The notes under the pieces are model-generated. The model saw only the letters and a program-made list of their open reading frames with translations, searched no databases and was not told the DNA's origin. A stretch of DNA of 64,000 nucleotides, taken from contig NC_071334.1 in NCBI RefSeq assembly GCF_027744825.2, positions 69,215,937-69,279,936 on the forward strand, in the 5' to 3' direction. Every line of letters starts with the position of its first letter. Position 1 is the stretch's first letter. The stretch comes from Synchiropus splendidus. Its lineage: Eukaryota; Chordata; Actinopteri; Syngnathiformes; Callionymidae. Positions 35,207 through 44,106 of the stretch are shown in pieces. The translations under genes and the position numbers were made by a program.

Positions 35207-35884
35207 GTGAAGCTGATCAAGTTTGCGGATGACACCACCATCATCGGACTCTTCTCAGATGGAGATGAGTCGGCTTACAGGAGGGAGGTGGAGCGGCTGG
35301 TGTCCTGGTGCAGCCACAACAACCTGGAGCTCAACGCCCAGAAGACAGTGGAGATGATCATGGACTACAGGAGAGTCACAGTTTCTCTGTCCCCTCTCAT
35401 GTTGGCTGGTTCACCCATTCCTATTGTGGACTCCTTCTGCTTCCTAGGAACCACCATCACTGAGGACCTCAAATGGGAGCCAACCATCAGGTCCCTCATC
35501 AGGAAGGTCCAGCAGAGAATGTTCTTTCTGAGGCAGCTACGGAAACTACGACTGCCGACGAAGTTGCTGGTGGAGTTCTACACGGCCATCATCCTCACCT
35601 CCTCTATCACCGTCTGGTGCAACAGCACCACCTCCAGGAACAAGAGCAGACTGCAGCTCATCTTACGTTCTGCTGAGAAGGTGATGGTTGCAGCCTGCCA
35701 CCTCTTCAGGACCTGTATGTCTCCAGGACCCAGAGACGTGCAGGTGGGATCAGAGCCTTCGACCCTTCTCACCCTGGTCATGGACTGTTTGTTCCTCTTC
35801 CCTCTGGCAGGAGGCTACGGTCCATCCAGACCAGAACCTCCCGTCACAGGAACAGCTTCTTCCCCTCGGCCGTCACACTGTTGA
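35207..35884 (+). pseudogene. LINE reverse transcriptase remnant, C-terminal part
   Basis: Reverse transcriptases of this kind copy the LINE RNA at a nicked target. The fragment starts just before the catalytic loop: VKLIKFADDTTIIGLFSDGD, with the FADD box at about 35222-35233. It continues with WCSHNNLELNAQKTVEMIMD, DSFCFLGTTITEDLKWEP (the primer-grip/thumb region), QQRMFFLRQLRKLRLPTKLL and SSITVWCN. Around 35685-35695 the frame shifts by one base: the family's next block, DLYVSRTQRRAG, SGRRLRSIQTRTSRHRNSFF and AVTLLNS, is readable only in the neighbouring frame and ends at a stop near 35890. With the 5' two-thirds lost and this shift, it is a dead copy. The 239-codon open frame is the longest in the window only because of this relic. 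Confidence 0.9.
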
Positions 35885-35908
35885 ATTCCTGAACAGCCTT
35901 TGTTGTTG

Positions 35909-35956
35909 TTTTATTTTATTTTATTTTATTTTATTTTATTTTATTTTATTTTATTT
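35909..35956 (+). repeat. (ATTTT)n pentanucleotide microsatellite
   Basis: About nine uninterrupted five-base units within the LINE 3' UTR. Likely length-variable. Confidence 0.9.
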
Positions 35957-36148
35957 ACTCTTTGACTGCACGTTATTCCAAAACACTTTCCTAGTTAGTG
36001 GGCTCCCCACTGACCATGGCGATAAATTTGATTCTGATTTTGATCTTTAATTCTATTTACGTTGCGTGTCTTGTCTCAGGTTACCAAATAATGATGAACA
36101 TGATATTGGAAATTCATTATTTAAACGTCACAATTATTGTCTTTGGAG

Positions 36149-36294
36149 GTGTTTCAGGCCCAGCAAGCTGGGAGGAGGCCAAGGGGTCGACCCAGGAGCA
36201 GGTGGAGAGATTCTATCTCTTCACTGGCCTGGGAGCGTCCCGGGATCCGCCAGTCGCAGCTGGTGGATGTCGGCTGGGAGAAGGGCGTTCAGTG
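36149..36294 (+). mobile_element. RTE/Rex3-like LINE tail fragment 1
   Basis: Degenerate but readable as the RTE C-terminal tail: GRRPRGRPRSRWRDSISS then LAWERPGI, matching the family pattern GRPRTRW..YVS.LAWERLGI. DNA words shared with the copy at 40712 include GGAGGCC, GACCCAGGA, GGTGGAGAGA and GGCCTGGGA. It lies about 100 bp downstream of the CR1/L2-type LINE in the same orientation. Confidence 0.6.
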
Positions 36295-36516
36295 AGACCT
36301 TTTGAACTCTCTAAGCTTCAGTGTCATTATTTTCTATTCCAATCTGATCCAACCATTGAAGTTATGAAGCACTTTTAACACAACAGATGAGAAAAGTTCT
36401 GTGCAGGTCAAGTACAGAAGTGCAGGTACAATAAATTAACAATGTTATGATACGAGTAGGAAAAACTCAATATATCGTATCATTTGAGTTGATACTTCCT
36501 GGGTGTCAGTAAATCT

Positions 36517-36562
36517 ATGGATGAAGGATAAGACAGCATGGGATAGTTTATCCTTCGTCCAT
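36517..36562. repeat. Hairpin: 15-bp stem, 16-nt loop
   Basis: ATGGATGAAGGATAA (36517-36531) pairs with TTATCCTTCGTCCAT (36548-36562) with a single G-T/A-C type mismatch. It is the cleanest short inverted repeat I noticed outside transposon ends. The stem is shorter than a typical microRNA precursor. It may be the core of a small palindromic transposon. Confidence 0.6.
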
Positions 36563-39500
36563 CGGCTACGTTAACCTTCATCCTAACATAGGTGCAACAG
36601 TGCAGCCCCGAGGACACAGACCACCTTAGGATGCCTTATGCTGGGCCGTGTTTTTCAAAATTGCAAGCAGGCGCATCTCTGAGTTGAAGGTTTTGTGACT
36701 TGCATTCGATGTGTTTTGAGTAAGTGAGGTGAGTCGACCAAGGATGTTGGAGATGGAGAACAACCAATGAGGACCATGATGAACGAGGACATGAAGAGAA
36801 AGCACCCACTGAGAAGAACAAAGATGTACCTGCGAGTACCATTTCAAGGGTCATTTTAAACTGAGCCTGTCACAGGAAAGACGACAGAACACAAGGTGTA
36901 AAACCAAGACAAACCTATTTGAGATGCACAAAAAGGCCAAACTGTAATGCTTGTTGTAATTTTGGAAGTGAAACTGCAGACCTGATTTTAGCGCTGTTTG
37001 CAGACTAATAAAATCCCAGTGGAGTGGAAACCCGCCCACAATTCGCAGCTAATGTGGAGACTGTTAGAAGACAAGAAGAGATGATTAAAACATCATCTTT
37101 GCTCTGTAATTTGGTGAGCGGCTTCACAAACGCTGCGCTGAGCGCTAATTACGCACAAAATATTCATAAACGTCTGCTCGCCCACTGATTCAAGTGGAGG
37201 TAGATTCATACACGTACGCATCAAAACACTGATGAATATTCGCCGACCGCAGTCGGAGGAAATAAATAAATGATTTAGGTTGCACAACGCGGACAATGAA
37301 TCTCCAGAGTGTCTTCACCTGGAAAAACAGGCAATAAACTGGGCGGCGAACGAAGCCGGGCCCAGGTGCCGAGCATATGGCGGCGCGCGTTTCGTCGGCA
37401 CCAGGACACAGTCGTACGTCTGGAACAACTTCGAGGTGTTTTCTGGAGGCGCGAACGGTGATTTTCGATAAATATTGCAAAACAATGGAATGCCCCTGAA
37501 GAGATAAGAGCGGGAAACGCTGTGCCAAGCCAAATCATTTCTGGCGATTTGTTTTGATCGCTCCTCTGATGTTATTTCACACAATTTACAAAGTGCCAAA
37601 ATGTTCATCATTGTTTGCGTTCCAACAGTCTGTGAAGACATAAACAGATCTTTTTTTAGCTGGTCCTCAGAATGACTAGAAGACTTCTATAGAACATAAC
37701 AAGATTTTACAGTGCTATATTCTGCTGTGTTGTACAATGTAGGACAGGTTACATCTCCGCATGCTTTTACTTTTGTCAGCTACTTCCTGCTCCTGGTTGT
37801 GTGTTGTCCTCCTTGACAGTGCCAAGCGCGATGGGCTGCTGCAACTCATCCCATTGATTGAGCCTCCACCTCTGAAGGAGAAGCGGGAGGTTGATGCAGC
37901 GCCACACTTTTGTATGCTCTCGACTCTCCTTCTGAACGTTTCAGATTTTTACTTTGTCCTGTTTTCCATGAGGCCCTGTTTTTGCCTGAGAATTTTCACA
38001 AGTCCAGTCGAATTTTTGAGCTCTCGTTTCATAGTTCTTTGTGACTTGTGTCGGACCTGTTGTGTGTTTCATGGAAAACTCCCTGGACTTCCACTGAAGC
38101 GTTTGCTCCACTGGACGCTCCATTGGTTCTTGGTTTTGAACTGCGTCCCATTTGCGTTGCATCGTTGTAATAAACTTTGTGTTTTCTTGTCTGCCTCTCA
38201 CGACTTCCTGACCTTGGGCTTCCCTCATTGTCAGAGCCCTCACAGTACAGCATCCGATCAAGTCCAGGCAACACAACACACTTCCACCGACTATCGAGTG
38301 AGAGCCTGAGACCAGCATTGTAGTTCGTAACCACATATCTCACAAAACCTAAAGTAACTTTGGATGCCATTCAAAAAGCAGCACTCTCACTGCATGAGAA
38401 TATACCTTTCAAATTGACAGACGTCATACGTGGTTGAGGTCTATGGCCTATTTCATGCTCGATCAAAAAATAACTTATCTCTTCACTGACTCCTGTCCAC
38501 ATTTTTTGTAGATGGGTGTGACTCAAGTGAAGAAGAACCTGCCTGCACTATCTGCATCCCCTCCTTTTATCTCTCTTGACTATGAAGGTTGAATACACAA
38601 CGTCGGATAAAATATAATGCAACAGAATTATTATTCCAAGGTGCCAACCAGGAGAAACCCATCGTACATTACTGTTTTTTTGTTGGCTGCGCTTGGAATT
38701 CTCTCAAAAGAGCCGGTTGTTTCGGCTCTTGATGTCCCGCCCCAGCAACTCCCCAGTTTTCTAGTGAAAGAAAAACACAAATGCGTGCAATAAAAGGGTG
38801 AGCAGGTGGCCGAAACACGATCACATGATTCTTAATAATCCCTCCAGCAACCAGGAGAGTCAATATCGACGGTATTAGATTGACTGGTTTTATGATCTGC
38901 TAACAGAGGCGGGAATTTTCGGCGTGCAGTCAGCGACCGTGGGGTTCCATAGGTTCATCTAAAATGGTCTTACAGTTGGGAGCGAGCTGGTGTATTGAAT
39001 GCCTGGGAAGGCAGGGAGCATCTTTCATTGCCCTCTTTCAATTTAGTCGGCAGATAAAGTTGCAGCTTTGATCTTCAAACTGTCTGTTGGAGATGGAATT
39101 GGATCCCTCGGTTATTATTTCCACACAAGAGAGGCGAGTTTCATATATTTTCTACTTTGTAATCTTTTATCCATTTAATTTTGGAGCACCGCAGTCTTAG
39201 GGCTCAATAATAGCAGGCGGCAGAATCTCACTGGAGGGCGAGAGAATCCTTGACGTGGGTTTGAAATGTCAGATTTACATAAGCTACACAATGTAAACCC
39301 ACACGATAAATAAGCAGGAGCGCACCTTGGGAGGCAGAGAATATAATGACTCTGGCCATCGGTGTGTCGCCTTACATTATTGATGCACTACTGGCAGAAC
39401 TGAAGTACTTCTTATGGGTGAGTGAATCAAGCGGCGCTGGGTGTTAATTTCCCGGGAAGGTACACAGTGATGTGGGGAAATTAGCATTTAAATAATATGG

Positions 39501-39959
39501 CGCTAAACGGATGAATCAGACGTGCTCCTGATGCGACTCACTGAGGGGCTTGATGAGTCTGGCCCCGGCCCCCACTGTGTCCATCTGTGAGTCCGTCCAA
39601 CAGGGCAAAACTGACAGTGAGCGTGGCAAGAAAACACGCTTTAAAAACACAATGTACTTGACAATTCTTGGCAAAGTTGGAGCTCATAAGTCAAGCAACA
39701 CACACACAGCTACAACTGGGGGAGGGCAATTGATCACATGGACCATCTTTGTAGTCCATTTAGTAGTGCCTTTTGTAGTCCACTTCAGAGTGAATGAACG
39801 TGGGAAGTGGGAGGATCCAGCTACTAGCAAGTGCAGCATTTGTAGCAACCATACGCGACACTTGAAAACAAGTGCACAGTCAGTTAGTCACACTCTCCAT
39901 AGTGAACAGCAGTGTGTCAGAGATCATTTGGTTCCAGTGTTGTGTGTGAGTTTGTATCC
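36563..39959. other. Long stretch without recognised gene
   Basis: Frames of 108-182 codons (for example 37761-38309) lack domains and overlap frames on the other strand. The section 37750-38220 is T-rich and ends near an AATAAA at about 38171, faintly reminiscent of a retroelement LTR or 3' end. A short inverted repeat, AAGAGCCG/CGGCTCTT, is at 38708-38730. 38990-39330 is repeat-free with homeodomain-like ATTTAATT words. Confidence 0.4.
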
Positions 39960-40464
39960 CTGTCACAAATCTGTCATCGTTTGAATCATTCCTGAAGTTA
40001 AACATGCTCATGTTTACCACTGGACCATTGGCACAAAGGTAAAACCTCCGGGAGTCATCAATATGGACTGAAAATTACTGGTCCGAATGCGCCACGTGGA
40101 CTGAAAAAAGCCTTTGACTAGTTTGTCAACTCGAGCCGTTAAAGTTGACAAAATAGGCAGCCATTTTGTACCAACAAATAATAACTCAGTAAATATGAAC
40201 ATGAGAAATGAATACCAACCTACTGTATCAGTGTGTGTGGTTTCATCCCTGAGGGGAAAAAAAAACTCACAGCAGACACAATAGGGCTCCTTTAGTGGCA
40301 TCACAGTTGTGTCACAGCTGCCACTAGTAAACAATATTGTTTCACCTGTATCACCTGTATCACCTAGTCTCACGCGAAAAAAAGGTAGTAGTACTAAAAC
40401 TATTTTATCTTTACAAGTACAAAAAAAGCCAGAGAACGTCCACACGAACCAAGTTGTCGGGTCC
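39960..40464. repeat. ACTAGT-rich repeat, left part
   Basis: Contains ACTAGT at 40117 and 40323 and a triplicated 9-bp unit (TCACCTGTA, 40342-40368). Together with 40955-41370 it appears to form one unit now split by GC-rich retroelement sequence. No protein motif. Confidence 0.35.
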
Positions 40465-40708
40465 CCCGCCCTTGACTGCCACCTAGTTCTCTTTGCACCC
40501 GACCCCTATGACTCCCTCTGCAGGTGGTGGGTCCGCAGGAGGGACGGCCCATGTCGTGCTTTCGGGCTAGGCCCGGCCGGGCCCCATGGGCAGAGGCCTG
40601 ACGGCCAGGCGCTCACATTCGAGCCCCAACCCCAGGCCTGGCTCCAGGGTGGGGCCCCGGCTGCGCCATGCCCGGCAATGTCACAGTCCTTGTTGTTAGT
40701 CTTTTCAT
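40465..40708 (+). repeat. GC-rich teleost dispersed repeat segment, unclassified
   Basis: Very GC-rich, with GGTGGTGGGTCC, GGGCTAGGCCCGGCCGGGCC, CAGGCCTGGCTCCAGGG and GGGGCCCCGG. These words in this order recur in fish genomes in my memory, apparently as part of a LINE, but I cannot name the element. It runs directly into the RTE-like tail that follows, and both may belong to one retroelement insertion. Confidence 0.45.
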
Positions 40709-40711
40709 AAG

Positions 40712-40952
40712 GGCCTCTGAAGGGAACTGGACGCCTTCCTGGGGAGGTGTTCCGGGCATGTCCTACCAGGAGGAGACCCCGGGGAAGACCCAGGACTCGC
40801 TGGAGAGATGATGTCTCCGGTCTGGCCTGGGAACGCCTCGGGATCCCCCGGGAGGAGCTGGAGGAGGTTTGTGCTGACCGGGAAGTTTGGGCTTCCTTGC
40901 TCTGAATGCTGCCTCCTCGACCCGACCCCGGATAAGCGGCAGAAGAAGGTGA
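40712..40952 (+). mobile_element. RTE/Rex3-like LINE tail fragment 2
   Basis: A clean C-terminal tail of an RTE-type LINE ORF: VFRACPTRRRPRGRPRTRW (from 40747), then RDDVSGLAWERLGIPREELE, EVCADREVWASLL and a stop at 40903-40905. It is followed by the usual CGACCCGACCCCGGATAAGC 3' UTR and an AGAAGAAGG-type end. Much better preserved than the copy at 36149. The polymerase and endonuclease are missing, so this is a dead 5'-truncated copy. Confidence 0.8.
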
Positions 40953-40954
40953 AG

Positions 40955-41370
40955 GTAGTACAAAAAAAGTTTACTAGCAGTTTTTGCCAACAGTTTTTGG
41001 TTTACTGGCACTACTGTACTAGTCAACACTGACCCCTCCACTAGTAGACCTCATCCAAACGCAGGGGCGGGGATATTGCCAAATCCCGCTCTCTGATAGG
41101 TTATTGTATTTTCAATGGCCAATAGGAAGCCAGAATTCATTCCCATAATTAGCATAAAAGGGTTACTAGTGGCACGAGTGTGATTTTCTCTTGTTCACCA
41201 ACAGCACCAGTAGAAATGTATGTCTACTAGTGAGCATCATTTGGATACACTGGTCGTACATGTGACACTTATTGCTTTACTAGTAAACAAAACTGAGGAC
41301 TGGTTTGCAAAAATGTCGCACTTGTAGAGTGAAAACACGGTTGATAATGTGGAAGTCAGTGACTAGTTGA
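40955..41370. repeat. ACTAGT-rich repeat, right part
   Basis: ACTAGT occurs at 41018, 41040, 41165, 41226, 41279 and 41362, often as TTACTAGTGG, CCACTAGTAG or TTACTAGTAAAC. The sequence also carries GCCAATAGG. Six sites in about 350 bp is far above the one per 4 kb expected by chance. Function and family unknown. Confidence 0.45.
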
Positions 41371-42923
41371 CTTCCAAAAAACCCTTGTCTGCTGCTGGCT
41401 ATGATCTGACATCAAAAGCTTCACGTGAGGACACAACCTCTCCATGACCTGGACATGTTACACATGAGAACTCCAGGAGGTTTCAGGTGTTCACGAATGC
41501 ATGACTCATGTCGACAGCATCCTGACCTGTGCCACAGACTGCTCATGAATAATGCAACCTTGCCTTGTTTTGTTTGTCTTCCTCTGACTCCACCTCCTTG
41601 TTTTATTTACATTAGGAGCCAATCAATAATGAAAGAAATGCAACATTAAATCTTAATTGGGCATCAATACAGCGCTAGAAGCTGGGATACATGGAGGTTA
41701 AATTAAGGGAGAGATCAATACTCTTCACAGAGTTTCTGTGTGCAGCAGCACAACTTATTACAATACTCTGGGCTCCTCTCTCGCGGAGCGTGACGATCAG
41801 AGCACCAATAAAACAAAGCTGAGAAAACAGCCCTTGATAAAGTGTTGCTGGACGTCCTTTACTACGTCTATTAAGGGAAAAAATGACTTTCTACGGTTGC
41901 CCAGAGCAGTCGACCAACAAAGAGAAACCGCCAAATTTAGACGGCAAAATTGTTTCTCCGGTCTTGGAGTGCAGCGTAATGGAATAAAAGCCTTGTCTTC
42001 AGAAGTATAAAACATCAGAAAAGACGCCCAACATTCTGGTTCCTCCAGGGAGGTACTTAAAAACAGCCTCGTTCATCAGAGGCAGTACATCAAATATGCA
42101 GCGTGGTATTAAAACATCAGCAAAGAGTACACTGAAATATGACATCAATAAAGGTAGACAATGTGGCAAGGAGAAAAGGTAAAATTGATGACAAGACAAC
42201 TACTGAGAGCAAGAGTGCACTCCGCTCGTGTGCCGAAGACGTTTTCAGCGACGTTTTCTTGGAGAAAAGTAATCGGTCCTGTCGCCGTCGAGGCCATTCT
42301 GGTTTGATGCAATGGCGGCGGCCAGGAAAGGGCCACACTTGCAAAAATGACCCTTCTGAGAGAGCAACTGAAGGTTGGTGCCAGGATGTCTGTCTAAACA
42401 ACGTCCCTAAATGAACAACCGAAGCGTCAGAAGCACGGACTTGAGCGACTGCAACGAACTGGAATGAGGCTGAAGTCACTCTGGGAACCATAAATAAGAA
42501 AAATGAGTACTTTCAGAGGCAGTCGGTCCTACAGATAACGCTCTATGGGCTGAAGTCGCACAATTCTGACGAGCAATATCGCAGCATTTACACAAGTCCA
42601 GGTGGCGTAACCTCAATCTGAGCAAGATTTGTGGCCATGTTTCTATCAAAGATACAGCTTGAAAACCTGTTGTAGTTACTGCACGCTATAGAAGCAAAGC
42701 AATACAAAAGGACAAAAGCAAGAGAGTGAATTTGACTCATCGTCTGATGAAAGCAGAGAGACACTTACATAGTGACAATACGTATATATGCTCTGACGCT
42801 CCATAAGCAGCACATACTGGAGCCGATGCTTCCTGGATGTGTTGAACACTCAGCTTATTGAGATGGAATGTAAAAATACACCTGGAGGACACTGCAGACT
42901 ATACGGTGTGTACGGGGTGGAGG
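41371..42923. other. No gene recognised
   Basis: 41530-41720 contains AATCAATAATG, CTTAATTGGG and GGTTAAATTAAGG, a possible regulatory block. Frames at 41999-42491 on both strands lack domains. Confidence 0.4.
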
Positions 42924-43203
42924 TATGATGCCCAGCCATCATCGTTGTTACGAGAGAGATGAGGAAGAATGTCTCCAGTGGATCAAATAAACATCTGTAA
43001 AAGTGATGTCATTCACTATGGTCACCGCCTGGTGACGTCATGTGATACAGATGAATGATGTTGCTCCCATCCCAAACTTACGGTCACACTGACGGTGTTT
43101 CTTACATTAAGTAAATGTTAATCTCTAACCATTGTCAAGCTACAACCACTTGAAACTATGGCATTGGAGTGGAATATTTCATTGACAAAAAGTCACGTCG
43201 TAA
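42924..43203 (+). repeat. Unclassified dispersed repeat, copy B
   Basis: Same-orientation relative of 15144-15350, with an additional ~70 bp in the interior (roughly 43050-43125). It includes a TGACGTCA palindrome at 43033-43040 which copy A lacks (GGGTCATCA there). No coding potential and no clear termini. Confidence 0.55.
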
Positions 43204-44063
43204 CCCTGAACATACACCGAACATGCTGTGCAACCCACTCTGAATCAGTCTTCTCTAGAAACGTCCAGATGATGGCAATAGAGGGGCGTCTGGACGCCAT
43301 GAACTGCAAAACATGAACAATTGGACTCCCATTTTGCTTTCAGACGGACGCTCTATATTTTCAATCAGTGCCTGCGTAATGCCCCAATCGTAGTGTCATC
43401 ATATTTCCATGAAAAGGAAGTTTTGGTGCAGTATTTTCACTGAATATGATAAATTACCTGTGTCTCAACCCTGCACCAGCACCGGAACCCTGGCCACCGC
43501 GGACGCCATATTTGTTAATGGGCCAAATCTCGCGGTTATTCACATCCCGCGATTTGTGGCACTCGCATTTTCATTGGTCGACGCGGAGCTTCTTCCTTAG
43601 GGGAAAACAGGTCAGAACTGTTTTCTTGTTTGAATGTTTAACTGCGTGAAAGTTCAGAAAACCATCTCAGATTCACAGCTGACACAACTCTGTGCTTGTC
43701 TTGCATCACTATATGAAGGAAAATGGTCAAAACTGTTGTGGAGATAGCGAGTAGTCAGGGAAATAATTGTTATTCTTAATTCATGAGGGTCAGTTATCTG
43801 AGGGAGAGAGTCCCATCCTCTTCCCTTCATCACATCAGGAGAGCGAGGAAGAGGCTCCATCACCGCCAAAGAAGAAGAAGAAGTGGATTTGCTGATTTTG
43901 ACTTTGCAGCTGCTCGAGAAATATACCTCCAAAACCCCAGGTGTTTTCTACATTATGAATTTGCTATAGTGGCATTGATGACATTTGATGCAATATGTTT
44001 GGTTTTATAAAATTATATGTTACTTTTGTACAAATATGTTTACATTGGTCCTGCTGTGTCATG

Positions 44064-44106
44064 GAGGGGAATGGGCGGGGGGTGGAGTTATGGGTTGGGG
44101 GCGGGG
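44064..44106 (+). other. Potential G-quadruplex tract
   Basis: Six G-runs of three or more (GGGG, GGG, GGGGGG, GGG, GGGGG, GGGG) occur in 43 bp, separated by short spacers, which meets the usual four-run folding rule on the plus strand. Confidence 0.6.

Larger units (their letters stand above)
35170..36048 (+). mobile_element. 5'-truncated LINE (CR1/L2/Rex1-type) 3' end
   Basis: Contains the C-terminal part of a LINE reverse transcriptase, a short 3' UTR with an (ATTTT)n run, and a 3' end built of GATTCTGATTTTGATC repeats after GATAAATTTG, as in CR1/L2-like elements that end in short tandem repeats. Everything upstream of the FADD motif (endonuclease and most of the polymerase) is missing. 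The plus-strand orientation is clear. No target duplication was recognised. Confidence 0.85.

Noticed and set aside
35165..35884. A 239-codon open frame that could be called a host gene
   Set aside because: It is the C-terminal part of a LINE reverse transcriptase, truncated at the 5' end and frameshifted near 35690.
37761..38309. A 182-codon open frame
   Set aside because: No domain, composition typical of T-rich DNA, and opposing frames of similar length on the other strand.
40342..40368. A CRISPR-like or minisatellite array from the triplicated TCACCTGTA unit
   Set aside because: Only three 9-bp units with no spacers, in a vertebrate genome; a chance or minor tandem duplication.
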